The notes under the pieces were generated by a model. The model saw only the letters and a list, made by a program, of their open reading frames with translations, made no database searches and had not been told where the DNA came from. Made by a program: the position numbers and the translations under genes. Positions 1-10,912 of a DNA stretch of 64,000 nt are shown in pieces. Positions within the stretch are counted from its first letter, which is position 1. Each line of letters starts with the position of its first letter. The stretch lies in contig JAKZHN010000011.1 in the NCBI GenBank assembly GCA_037179335.1, forward strand, positions 898,428 through 962,427. The letters are read 5' to 3'. Source of the stretch: Cyclaneusma minus (lineage: Eukaryota; Ascomycota; Leotiomycetes; Marthamycetales; Marthamycetaceae).

Positions 1-73
1 TCTTCACCGAGCGGACTTCACACCATTACGTCAACAACCCAGAACGCAAACTACAACCTTCACAACTCGCAAA

Positions 74-843
74 ATGGCTGCGCTCCAGAACTCCTACGCA
101 CTCGATCCCAACGGCGCCCTCGTTCTCTTCACAACTCGATTCTTCCCAGGAGAGCAGACCAAGGATCTTCTGCAGATGAAGTTGGGACTGCAGCAGCTGC
201 TCGAATTCGCCCACATCGTCGACAAGTACAAGGTTCACCATGCGGTCAAAGCCTTCGGCATGGACTGGTGCAGCAAATTGTGGGCGGAGTCCGAAGAGAA
301 GACGCTTCAAGGCAAGGCCTCAAAGGAGACTACACTGGCATGGTTGTCGATCACCTTGGTGCTTGGAACAGCGGAATCGTTCGCCCTTCTTACGGACTCC
401 ATCATCAAATATCGTGGCAACGCCATGTTCAATGGTCTGGATAGCAAGTACCGTATCCCAGGAGCTCTTGTCGGTATGTATCGGACTATTTTCCCCATTC
501 GCGGTTCCCATACTAACAAATACTAGATGCCATCAAGAAGGCTAGAGCCAGTCTCGCTTCAGAAATCAAACCCCACTACCTGGGCCTCGTGCACAAGTAC
601 CGGACCACTTCGGTCTGCCAGGATGCCACTTGCGACTCCTTTGTCCTTGGAAACCTCGAGAATGGACCCAAGACTGGTGTTCCGCTTCTCGATGTCTCCG
701 AGTGGGCTCTCCAGACAGCCTGTAGCCAGAAGGGAAATCCGGGTAGCGAATGTGCTATCAAGCTCGGTGTGCATGCAGATATTATCCGCGGTCTCATCAA
801 CAAGAATAGGGGTCTCAAGCTTGAAGACTTCAAGGCCTCATGA
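74..843 (+). CDS. BTB-family paralogue lacking the BTB core (copy 1)
   Basis: Two exons, 74-473 and 527-843, joined by a 53-nt intron (GTATGT donor, TACTAAC branch site at 511-517, TAG acceptor) give a 238-residue protein. The start MAALQNSYALDPNG and the segment around LLEFAHIVDKYKV match the other BTB-like copies in this window (2535, 14077, 17034). The intron interrupts the same Asp codon (G|AT) as in those copies. The core present in the siblings (SSKHLALASPVF through LPEDD) is missing, so roughly 80 residues were lost in frame and a BTB fold is unlikely. The C-terminal exon keeps a C-x4-CD motif and ends RGLKLEDFKAS, which resembles the end of copy 2. Function is unknown. It may be an expressed derivative or a decaying paralogue. 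The promoter is cut by the window edge. Confidence 0.7.
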
Positions 844-2190
844 AGCTCGTAGATTTTCTGACGAACACTTCACCGGATATCGCAGTTTCAAGGGAAGCGA
901 GGAATCCTTGAGAGAATTGGAATCCTTTTCTTTCCTGATCTTGAGCGAGATTGCGGTTACTTGATTTCATTTGAATTGGTGGATGCGGACTCCTTAGATC
1001 GAAGAAGGTTATTTGGGCAGTAATTAGAGTGAAGGATTCAGCATGGTCTTTTGCCAATCGGCACCTAATTCTGGACAACACAGAAGTTCTTCCTTCGTCG
1101 CACTCTCACACTGGCTTGAAAACCAAATCGTCCCTGAGATGCCAGAAGAAGGGAGAGCGTAGGAACACAGACTCATTGCGAATTGCGATGCTTTAAACCC
1201 TGACTCACAATCCCGTCAAACATGCCGTCAGCAGAAGTGCTAAGAAACCTACAGAAACACCTCTCGCATAACAAATTCCATTTCCGAGACACCCAAACAG
1301 TTCTGAGTTGAGTGGAAACAAACAAGGACTAGCCAAATACCAGACCATCTCAAATGTCGTTTTGTCTCTCTGGAGACTAGAAGATTAAACAAAGACTGTA
1401 ATATCGAGTAACGAGTGGAAACAGAGCAAGGACTAACCTACTCTAAACTGGGATTTTGAGCTCGCAGAAAATGACTTCTAAATTAAGATTACATTAGCCT
1501 GACACTAGTCTTTATCGCCAGACTTTCAATTTGAACCTAACCGTCAACGTGCAACACAGCTAATCCTTGCTTGCTACAAGTCTTACAAACAAGGCTAGCG
1601 TTAGCCTGACTATAAAAATAATCTCCGTTTGTCATCCAAGATAGTTAAAAACATAAATGACTTCACCCCACAAACAGCTATTCACGCTGTCAAAAATTCC
1701 ATAAAAAGCCCTGACTAAGCCCCATTTGGCTATAAAACTCTCTTTTGTATAGCGCCTTTGAAAAGACTCCTGGGCCATTAAGCCCATCTTACCCCGATGA
1801 TTTCTGGGATGAATAGGGGAGTTTAAGAGTATAACGAAACCTCAAAAGGGATGCTAGCAATAGGCAGGGAAATCGTGAAAAATCTGGTCTTTGGGCCATC
1901 GATATGTAATAAAATCGCCAAGGATAAGAACTAGTGTCAAGACTATTTCGGATTTCCAGTCTGGGAAAAAGATTCTGCGATTTTAGAATCACTGATTAGA
2001 TTTAGCGGTTTCGTATCTGTATTTCTTTACTTTTCATCCTGATTACTTGGACTGGGAAGCGTTTCAGGAGCTTCGTGATTTGCGAGGTGCCACAGCGGGT
2101 AGAGATCGACTCGAGGCAGGAGTTGAATAACTTGGTATTACCTTTAAAAACCACTTACAGAGCCTGCTTTAGCTGTCAACTGGCCCCTTC
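844..2190. other. Intergenic, AT-richer, no gene seen
   Basis: About 1.35 kb without a credible reading frame. Two related 30-40 bp stretches (about 1308-1340 and 1405-1440, sharing GAGTGGAAACA and CAAGGACTA) suggest a small degenerate duplication. Several TTAGCCTGAC-type words recur near 1494 and 1588. The stretch looks like decayed repeat DNA, but no element ends are recognisable. Confidence 0.4.
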
Positions 2191-2467
2191 GCAGCTCGCT
2201 TCGCCAGCTGCATCTTCCACCACAGAAGCAGCTCCTTAGCCAGCTTTCCTCGACCGAGCTCCTGCGTCCCTTCGACACCTCCGCACCATTACGCTCCCGT
2301 GACGTCCAGCTTTGCCTACCGTCACCACTGTACAGTGCGCTTCTTTTGCAGCTTGCTTCGCCAGCCGTCCCTGGCCAAGCTTCGACATCTCCTCGAGACC
2401 CTTGGATCATTGCGCTCCCGCAACGTAGCTCCACCACCACCAGTGCGCAGTGCCCTTCCTTCTTTGA
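2191..2467 (+). repeat. Diverged tandem duplication in the leader of BTB copy 2
   Basis: Two diverged units (about 2191-2347 and 2348-2467) start with nearly the same words (GCAGCTCGCTTCGCCAGC and GCAGCTTGCTTCGCCAGC). They then share CATTACGCTCCCGTGACGT / CATTGCGCTCCCGCAACGT and a CACCAC...CAGTGC end. They lie directly upstream of the ATG at 2535, so the 5' leader or promoter of that gene has been duplicated. Confidence 0.5.
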
Positions 2468-2534
2468 GCCAACTTCCACGTAGTGCGCTAACAACTACAA
2501 CACAGAGATCGCAACTTCTCCGCAAGTCCCCAAG

Positions 2535-3687
2535 ATGGCGCCCTTGCAGACCTCCTACACCTTCGACCCAGACGGCAACGTGACTCTCGTTCTGGAGCGC
2601 GTCATCGCAAGCCCTCAGACCTCTACGCAATTCCAGAGTCAGAGTGCTGCTGCCCCCAACCCGAACAATCAAGGAAATTCGAGTACCTCCGAGACTACAC
2701 ATCCAGGCCAGGCTTCGGCCCACAAAGAAGTCCAGCGAGTCACCATGCTCGTCTCTTCCAAGCATCTCGCCTTGGCATCACCAGTCTTCTATGCCATGTT
2801 TAATAGTGGCTTTGCAGAGGCCCACAAGCTCCGCGAAGGCCACCTCGAACTGACATTGCCCGAAGACGACCCAGACGCTATAGTGCTCTTAATGCATATA
2901 ATGCATGCCCAGACAGACAGAGTTTTGGCGCCAATCCCGCTGCAGACGCTGAAAGCTTTCGCCGTGCTTGTGGACAAATATAACGTCCACAAGTCGACGG
3001 GACATTTCATAGACAGATGGATTGGCAACATCCCAATGCCAATCGCTTACTGCTTTTACAAGTCAGGGGCTAAGGAGGAAGTAATGGGCCGGATAACTCT
3101 CTTCTGGGTGGCTGGACAGGAATACAAGTTCAGGTCGTTGACCAAGTCGGTGATCGACTACGCCAACCATGCCTTTTTCAAGACATGGATGAGAATCTCC
3201 CCCTGCCCAAAGAAATCCTCGGTATGTCTCAAAGGCTCTCAACTAACTTGCTATTGGCTTTGGATTAACATAGATAGATGCAATGCAAGCCGCCAGACTG
3301 AGTGTCATCGTTCCATTGATAAACACACTCCGGAAATACACCAACCGCCTTGTCAAGGGGACCGGCTGCCCTGTTCACGATTGCGATTGACTTTCGCTGA
3401 GGCGAATCAAGCGTTATTGGACTTCGTCCCGTACGCTCCTCCGAGGCAGCCCCAATAGTGTATTTGCTGCAATTCGATGGATAGTACAAACGTCTATCAA
3501 CAGGTCGGCCGAGACAAGTAAAGTGAAGACCTGTGTTGGCAAGCACGACGAGCATGACGAGCATGACGAGCATGACAAGCATGACGAGCATGACGAGCAT
3601 GACAAGCATATCAAAGAGCTCAACCAAATCTGGGCTGCGCGTACAGGCCTCCGATTGAAAGATTTTCGACCCTCCTCGGGATCATGA
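2535..3687 (+). pseudogene. BTB/POZ-like gene with frameshift and premature stop (copy 2)
   Basis: The frame from ATG 2535 encodes the family start (MAPLQTSYTFDPDGNVTLVL) and a BTB core with SSKHLALASPVFYAMF, LTLPEDDPDA and LVDKYNVH. Near the T5 run at 3174-3178 the conserved continuation (DENLPLPKEILG) moves to another frame; one extra T would restore it. The family intron follows (3222-3277, GTATGT), then an exon with C-x4-CD (CPVHDCD) and an in-frame TGA at 3388-3390. The same frame then stays open to TGA 3685-3687 and ends TGLRLKDFRPSSGS, which is homologous to the end of copy 1. A seven-unit His-Asp-Glu/Lys repeat lies in this last part. With the missing base the gene would be 365 codons. 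It is probably a pseudogene; the homopolymer shift could instead be a sequencing error, but the TGA could not be explained that way. Confidence 0.75.
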
Positions 3688-3796
3688 ACCAGTTGGCAGC
3701 TTCAGATTTGGTTGGGCTCTTTGATATGCTCGTCATGCTCGTTGTGCTTGCCAACACAGGTCTTTACTTTACCTGTCTCGGCCGACCTGTTAATAG
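3494..3796. repeat. Inverted duplication (about 100-145 bp arms)
   Basis: The arm 3494-3638 reappears as the reverse complement at 3696-3796, with a 57-bp spacer. Shared blocks are AACAGGTCGGCCGAGACA, GACCTGTGTTGGCAAGCAC and GCATATCAAAGAG. The length difference is due to the 9-bp repeat. Several differences are C/T or G/A transitions. The spacer holds the end of BTB copy 2. A transcript through here could fold into a long hairpin. Confidence 0.8.
3544..3606 (+). repeat. 9-bp tandem repeat coding (HDE/HDK)7
   Basis: Seven consecutive CAYGACGAG/CAYGACAAG units, in frame with the last exon of BTB copy 2, encode His-Asp-Glu or His-Asp-Lys. The inverted copy at 3696-3796 has only about two units, so the array expanded in this copy or shrank in the other. 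Confidence 0.85.
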
Positions 3797-4255
3797 TGGC
3801 AGCTTCGGGAGAGGTAAAGGTTGAAGGGAGAGGTAAAGGTTGAAGAGAGAGACAAAGGAGAAGGGCCGGTAATGTCCGCCTTCTTGCGATTATGGCTGAA
3901 GTTTCGACACTTACGCACTTGGGGTGGCTACGAACTCCTGCTGCTAGGCAACAAAAAGGTTAATACGCAATACAGAGAAATGGATGTACTAGTAAATCCA
4001 AACCCTCCACCATGTCCATGCAATAAAACACGACTTGGACCTTGACTTCAGTGAATGTGCCACGGAAAATCAGTGAATCACTAATCAAATCTCTCAGTCT
4101 CGCGACATAACCAAGTTTCTTTTTTCGAAAAACTCAAACCTAAACCACAAACACGTTACACCTCGATGCAACCTGGAAAGCACAAACAGCTAAACGAACT
4201 AGAGAAATATCACGTGACTCACCCTCCCTGGCATCTCCGAAAGATCGAAAACACG

Positions 4256-4323
<68 letters not shown>

Positions 4324-5911
4324 NACCCTTGAAACAAAAAAAAAATAAAATAACAACAAAAAAAACCCGGAAACACCCCCCCCGGGCTTCACATAACCAT
4401 CAAAAACACAACCCCCCCCCCCCCCCCCCCCCCCGAGAATCAGTTAAAAATACGCAAAGCACCGACCAGATACCCCTCACTCATCAGTGCACATCTTCGT
4501 CTCTAGTCGTCATCGGCCTACCTACCTATCCAAAGACATCCATCCATCGCTCCCAACATTGAAGCATTCTCCCCTTCCCTCCATCTCCCATCCCAATCCC
4601 CTCAGACCCATCAAACCCAGAAACCTCATCACTTGACCCTCTCCACCGCCCACGCCCACCGCCCACCGGAAAATCCACTTCATCCACTTCATCCACATTC
4701 AGTCTCACCTCCCACAACCCCACACTCTCAAACAGTCATACACAAACGTGCACTGCACTAACTTGAAACCCCCGGCTTAACGCCTCCAGGCCTCCTTGCC
4801 ACACCTCGCCTCTTACCTAGGTACGCGATACCTCACCTCTTACAAGCAGCACACCTACACAGCATGATTCCAGACTAGGTACGACCTCACAAGCCACCTC
4901 ATCCACGTCGACATCACGCACTTCCATGGCTCCTCCATGCGCACAAAAAAAAAAAAACTTGATACGTATCACACGTTCTCAGCTCGGCTCGAAGCTCAAC
5001 GATTCCATGACTCTTTTTCATTCTTCCTAACTAAGTAGGTATCTAGCAAAGGCCAGCAGTTTCCACCAGCCTCCCGCCGCGATTTCCACTTACCCCCGGT
5101 TTTCGACAGCACCTTCGCTCATTCTCAATACCGCAAAATTCAGTCTCTCAACCCATCCCTCGTCCCCATCTGCCTTCTCCAACAAAAACAAAATTTCATG
5201 TCAATGCATCGCATCCACGTCATCCCCAAGACCCTCCAAAAAAAAGCAGCAGCAAAAAAACGAATTAATAAACCCCGCGGCTCATCAGAAAAGGCTCTCC
5301 TCAAAGTCTTGCAAACCTCCTCTAAGCAATCCGAACTCACGAAAGACGCGAGTCGTGGTATCAAAATAAACAACAAGAATCGCATATTGGAAGAAACTTC
5401 AAAAACCACCACTCTCTCTCCTTCAAAAAGAAAATGCCAAAAGTCTCAATGTCATGCCCAGGAAGCGCGAAATTCGCAAAAAGACCGACCAAATGCATGG
5501 ATTGCATGGCATGAACGCTGTGTCGCAGAAGCGCAGAACGGCGGGAAACTGACCTCCCAAAAAAAGGACTGGAACCGGGAGACTGGGACAGAATGCAGTG
5601 GCGTGGGCATCAAGCGGGGTCGTATCGTGGGGTTCATTAATTTTCTAAGATGTTGATTTTTTGGGGAGTTTTGGGACGTAGGTATGGCGTTTGCGAGGGT
5701 TCGTGAGGACATGGGGTGGTTGGAAGGGATGGTGAGTTTTCCGGTGTAGGGAGATTTTGAGGATTCTGCGAGGCAAAGGGTTCTTTGCAGACGATCCACG
5801 GGGATGGGAGGGATGTCGACGAGTAGGAGGCCAGGTGGTAAACTTCAACACCGTCACATTATCCATTATCATCCCACCTCCCTCGAACAATCTTATCCCC
5901 CCTCCTCTCAC
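3797..5911. other. Gene-free stretch with homopolymers and an N
   Basis: No gene is supported. An 18-bp tandem pair (GAGAGGTAAAGGTTGAAG) lies near 3813-3850. Positions 4257-4323 are 67 consecutive G, followed by N at 4324, then A-rich and C-rich runs including 23 C at 4412-4434. This looks like an assembly or sequencing scar, so distances across it are unreliable. At 4814-5040 the word TAGGTA recurs (CCTAGGTACG, ACTAGGTACG, AAGTAGGTATC). A frame at 5198-5656 (152 codons, Lys-rich) has no recognisable domain and is not called. Confidence 0.6.
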
Positions 5912-7975
5912 TCAGTCGACAACAACAGCATTAACACCCGTAAAAGTAGCCTTCGCCTGCGGCACAAACGCATCCCTAATAATCCTCATATCCTCCTCCG
6001 TCGTCCCCGCAAGCTCCAGCTTCACCCGCCTAATAAAAGTAGCTAAGCCGATGTACAGCTCCGCATAAGCCAATTGCATGCCCAAACAACTCCGGGTTCC
6101 TTTCGAAAATGGAACTAAGTAGTTGGTGAGTGGCTTGCCGTCAAATGCTACGGGGTTGTTGAGCCAGCGTTCGGGAATGAAGCGGTCGGCGTTGGGGTAG
6201 AGGAGGGGTGAGTGGTGGATGCTGTATTGGTTGACCGAGAAGGCGACGCCGGGTGGGATGGTGTAGCTTTCCGGGGTTAGGGGGGAGGTTTTGTTGCTGG
6301 ATTTTGCAGAGGAGGAGGTGGGGCGTGGGAGGTATGGGGAGGGCGAGTAGTGGATGGGGTCGTTGGGGGAGATGCGAGGGAGTCGCATCACGACGCCGTA
6401 GGAGATTCGGAGAGCTGGGGAAGGGGAGATTGTTAGTCTCATTGCGGGTTGAAGTGCTTAGTGTTCAGAAACGCCCTTGTCGGCTGCGTGCATTTTCATA
6501 ATTGAGATACTCGGGTTGGCAGTTGGCACTGAATTTTCGGATGTACTTGACATCTGCACATGCATGCTGGACCCAGTTTGACTGGAACGAGGGGCATATA
6601 GTTGGATTTTAATTGGGAAGGTTAGAAGAAATAACATACCTTCTTGAATGACAACAGTTAGGTACTCCAATTTTTCAAGTTCCACCAGTGGAGGAATGTG
6701 GTTCTCGTCAGGAATTGCTTTGCACAATTCTTCGTACAGGCGGTTGTAGACATCCGGATTTGAGTAGATGTGGAAGCAAGCAACACTGAGAGTCCATTTC
6801 GTCGTTTCGATACCAGCTCCAACCAGCGTCTGTCCCTCGTGCTTTAGTCGCGTGATTGAGAGCTCTTCTGGGGGCAGATCGGACTCCAACAGCTCCTTAA
6901 AAATGGTAGGGTGCGAGGCGTCTTTGTAATGCTGGTTTCTGCCCGTAGTTATCTCCAGGATTTGGTCGAGAACGCCCTGTTGGGATATTAGTACACATCG
7001 CCTGAAAAGCGCACTTCTGCTAAATTTGGTTACTGAAAGGCTCGCGTTACACAAGCACGTGAACACGTGGGGAAAAAAATCGGCATAAAAACACGATTTC
7101 AACAGAAAGGAGCATACCTTGTGAAATGCAAAAATTGGCAGAACATCGGGTTTGAGCCAGCCGACCAGCTTTTCTGGCAAACGGTGGAGAAGAGGTGACA
7201 ACCAGGGAAAGTTGATGAACAAGTGCACTGCGCTTGCCGAATCCCTCATCCCTATACCAAGCGCTGTAAGGAAGTCAGGGGCGTCGACAAAGTTGTCATT
7301 GCGAGCAAAACAGTATTCCATGACAATGTCGCCGGCAAAGCAAGTCCACATCTCGGTCAATGACAAGATCTTTCGCTGACCAGTCTTGGGGTCCTCCGTC
7401 TTCCATTCCGTGAGGACACGGTCCACAACCTTATTGCAGGTTTGCTGGACATAGGGAGAGAAGGCATTGATGGATCGTTTGGAGAAGTACGGGTTCAAGG
7501 CATTGCGGCGGATACGGTGGAGATTATGAGGACCGGTAGCTTGGCCAGCAGTCATGTTGTTGCCAAATTCCAAGTGGGGTGGGTATCTATCGAGGTGGAG
7601 ATTGGTCGAGTAGACGACATTGTAGAAGGCCGGGTCTCGAATGGACAACTCGTGAGGGTTGATTCGGATGATGGGGCCTGCGGGGGAGGAATGAGAATTT
7701 GTTACACAAGGGCTGAAGGCGTCTTCAGGTTACTCACCATACTGATCGTGAAGTCTCTCTATGTGGAATGTGAATTGGCCACCCTTCCAGATATCATAGT
7801 AGGTCTCGTACCAGCCTGTGGCCGCTGCCAATTTCGGACCTGGGAACTTTGCCACAGGGCTGAAGTACAGGCGGTAGACGGAGAGGACAATTAGGTGGAG
7901 CACAGCAACTGCAGTGACAAAAGCAACGAAGGATAGCGAGGTTAAGTTGGCGAAGATCTGGTCGAGGAAAGCCAT
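5912..7975 (-). CDS. Cytochrome P450, CYP58/trichodiene-oxygenase-like
   Basis: Four exons on the minus strand (7975-7738, 7677-7118, 6976-6640, 6414-5912) with introns of 60, 141 and 225 nt give 545 residues, normal for a fungal P450. The protein begins with an N-terminal membrane anchor (about residues 12-35), then the proline hinge FPGPK. P450 motifs are the I-helix AGIETT, the K-helix ExxR (EALR), the PERW motif (FIPERWLN) and the haem loop FSKGTRSCLG with the cysteine ligand. The PGPKLAAATGWYETYYDIWKG region and IIRINPHEL are typical of the trichodiene-oxygenase-like group. It is probably an ER-bound monooxygenase of secondary metabolism or detoxification. The 141-nt intron is a multiple of three with no in-frame stop, so unspliced transcripts would stay open across it. 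No biosynthetic core enzyme lies nearby. Confidence 0.93.
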
Positions 7976-9802
7976 GGCGAGGGCTTACGGCAGTGGTGTA
8001 GAAGCGAAGGGAGACGCACAAATAGCAATGGCACCGCCGGAGAGAGTGTTCACGCCGGGACAGAGGGTGCAGGAGAGTGAGGGCTGGACAGGTTGAAGGG
8101 CAATGCTACATAGCGTTCGACATGATGCACCGCTGGTACTCTGGTGGGGGGGAGGGCAGAAATCTTGTACTTGGACAGGCCCTCATGAGTGCATCCGCGG
8201 GTTGCGATGTGGTGCTGAAGGCAGGGGCCAGCACCGGCAATGTGGGCTGCTTGACCAGGGGGCCGCTGGCAGAACAGGCAAGGACCCAAACAGGAAGCCG
8301 AGGGGCCCACCGCCAGCATGCTGATTGCTGGGAGGCGGCCCCTCTTCTGCGGAGAGCGGACATAGGCAGTCTGGAAGTGACAGGCTGCACCGTGCATCTT
8401 GTCCGTGCTGGCAAGGGTCGACGAGACGGTCTGGTGGCTGCATGTAACCGAGTCTCTACTTGCGGCCAGATGGGCGATGCCTTGCCTCCGCGCCTGCTAC
8501 AACGGCCGGCTTCCACTTCTCGCGCAGGGTTGTCGTCCAGCATCCAGCTGCCGCCCTGGCCCCTCGGCCGCCACGTCTCGCGCCCGTGTTGCTCGTACGC
8601 ACGACGCAACCTTACACAGACAGCAGGGCCGGGACTGCAGTGCGAAGGTGAGCATGTGGAGTCGCGGCCTGCTGGTATCCAACGAGGGGCGCGCTGGCCG
8701 TCGCCGGGGCGTGGTGGTGCTATGTCAGGTCTGACCTGTCCGGCATCTCCTCATGGCCCGTCGCACAGAGCTGCTGGCTTGCAGACTCGCTGGTCCCGGC
8801 GACCGGGGTCGTGGTATTTGGAAGAAGAGGTGATGACAACAACAAACATCCCGATCCCGAGAGCTGGCGACCCAGGGTGCCGGGCGCCCGCCACGATGAA
8901 CTTGATCGAGATGCGGTCGCGAGGCTGGAGCAGGGGAGCCGGCGTCCTGCAGCTCTCCATCATCCGCCGTCGACATCCTCACCGCCAGCTCTCCAGCTCT
9001 TCAGCGACAGCAGCTGGCGGGATCACCATCCTGGAGCTGGCGTGGAACCCGGGAACGTCGGTCCCGGCTGGCTGGTCGCGCATTCCGGGGGGTCGCAGTC
9101 TCAGCTCGCGACTTCTTCATCGTCTGGGCCATTGCTGTCACGCCTCACGTGCGAGGAGCGGCGGGAAGGCCTTGGTGACAGGTCCTTCGTGGCCGCTCGG
9201 GCCCGCTGGTGCTTTCCGCGAGAATGGGTGCGATTACGAGGTGCGATTACTTGCATCGTCTTTACTTGCATCGTCTCGAATAATTCTTGCAGGTACATAC
9301 TTGAGTCCTTGTTCGGAATCATTTGGCAGGCTTGAAATACTCACTGGTGCCGGGCCTTCACTGCTGTTTTGGGCTGCTCTCGCCGCTGCACTTCAACACT
9401 GGGTGGCAGGTGCTACTGGTAGTATTGATCCTCTCCCCTTGCTTAGGTATTATTAATTGCACCAGACGCTCGCAAATGCAGCCTCTCCTGTTCGCCGGTG
9501 GGCCCACCATCTCGCTATCGTAATCGGGGCCGCACAGCGGAGCAGTTTGCCCCTCACTGCCAATTCTTTTCCGTTTCTGTCGCTTCTTCTCCGTCACTGC
9601 TCCCAACCACCAACACGGAGAATATCCAGTCCTGAAGCCCGAAGCTAGTCTGCCTGCCAGAGTAAGGCCATCCGCGGCACCAGTCCATCCTTGCCGACAA
9701 TCTTCCTTCCGTCGCGGCTCGCTCAAGAATCCTGCGGGCCGGGCCATCGCGCCATCTCTGCTGAGTGCCAACTCTTCTGCCATCCAACCGACATTCACCA
9801 AG
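7976..9802. other. GC-rich divergent intergenic island
   Basis: About 1.8 kb between the divergent P450 and the NmrA-like gene. From about 8050 to 9250 the DNA is clearly GC-rich and open frames occur on both strands; the longest is 8077-9456 on the plus strand (459 codons). The translations are Arg/Gly/Ser/Cys-rich with no recognisable domain, as expected from GC-rich DNA with few stops. I do not call a gene. Confidence 0.5.
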
Positions 9803-10912
9803 ATGATTCTATACCACCCCATGGCTGGTAGTCTTGCCACCCTAGACTTTGCCATTCTCCGGAATCTCCTGAAATTAGGCATCCCAGCTTCTCAGGTTAC
9901 TGCCACCTCGGGAGTGTTCAATCGCCCTGCGTTGCAAGTCAAAACTCTGGGCTTTGGGATCCGCTTCGCTCCTCAACTTTCGGGTCGGATAGAACCTGCT
10001 ATTGTGCGAAACTTCCTTCCGTCTGCATTTCAGGGCGCCGACTCTCTGTGCCTGAATATGAATGGATGTGGACTCCCTCATGCCAATTTGGTCTTTGATG
10101 CCGCGAAAGCTGTTGCTGTTAACCACGTCATACTCAGAAGTATCTCCAATTTTCGCTCACTGGAAAAAGAGGATGCTGCAGGCAGAGCAGCAGGCCTCTC
10201 TGATTGGGCGACCATGATCGAGAATCTGAAGGCCAGCGGCATGAAGTACACGCTGATAACCTCGAGCTTTTTCTGTGAATTTTGGACTTACTACGCTGGC
10301 TTGTTACATGGGTATGGAAAGAGTCAGTTAATGAGGGGGTTTGGACGCAACCTGGCACAACGAGATCTTCATATTGTGCTTCCATCTGACGGGCCTCTTA
10401 ATTGGATAAGCCATGAAGATTTTGCTGAAGGAGTAGCAAGAGTCATTGCCAACAAGGAGAAATACGAAAATAAGACACTGAACTTCACTGGGCCGAGGAC
10501 AAATACCCTTACAGAGACAGTTAAGATGTTCGAGAGACACACCGGGAAGACGGCCACAGTGCGGATTGTGGGGCCTGCGGAAGCCATAAAATATCATATG
10601 AAGCGAACTGAAGGAACGGCCGATAAAGTCGCATCAAAGGAAAGTCGGCGTTTCCTTGAGAAGGTTAGGAGGAACCCCAATCTAAAGTCGTTGGGATAGA
10701 ATGAAGCTAGACGTCTGAAAGAAGAGCGGGCCAGAATTGAAACAAACCGGAGGCACAGAATTCTTCGCTGGGTCAGAGACCATGAGAGGGTTGCTCGGGG
10801 CCAACTTGGCACTGTGGATCCTCTTCTAGGTGAGATATTGGGAAGGACACCAAAAGGAATGGAGGAGATGAAGGACGAGGCATTTGGGCTCGTCGAACAA
10901 ACATACTATTAG
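9803..10912 (+). pseudogene. NmrA-like NAD(P)-binding oxidoreductase, broken
   Basis: The frame from ATG 9803 gives 298 residues with the NmrA/atypical-SDR pattern: LRNLLKLGIPASQVTATS, FQGADSL, a serine-rich strand (RSISNFRSLEKE), SGMKYTLITSSFFCEFW and NKEKYENKTLNFTGPR. It stops at TAG 10697-10699. The same frame continues for 70 codons to TAG 10910-10912 and encodes TVDPLLGEILGRTPKGMEE, which matches the usual C-terminus of this family, so the first stop is premature. The N-terminal glycine-rich loop, normally close to VTGAAGxxG, reads MILYHPMAGSLATL, so cofactor binding is probably lost too. A CAG-to-TAG change at CpA would explain the stop. It is most likely a pseudogene; a shortened but still expressed protein cannot be excluded. 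Confidence 0.75.

Noticed and set aside
3388..3390. TGA recoding (readthrough or selenocysteine)
   Set aside because: The gene also has a frameshift and the paralogues do not have a stop here; decay is simpler.
3544..3606. CRISPR-like short repeats
   Set aside because: Units are 9 bp, contiguous and in coding frame; no spacers; eukaryotic DNA.
3265..3627. Minus frame with LVM repeats
   Set aside because: Antisense reading of the 9-bp repeat in BTB copy 2.
4140..4376. Poly-Pro and poly-Gly frames
   Set aside because: Produced by the 67-G artefact.
5198..5656. 152-codon Lys-rich frame
   Set aside because: No domain, overlapped by an antisense frame, lies in A-rich DNA near an assembly scar.
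8077..9456. 459-codon plus-strand frame
   Set aside because: GC-rich DNA with open frames on both strands, no domain, unnatural composition; not enough to call a gene.
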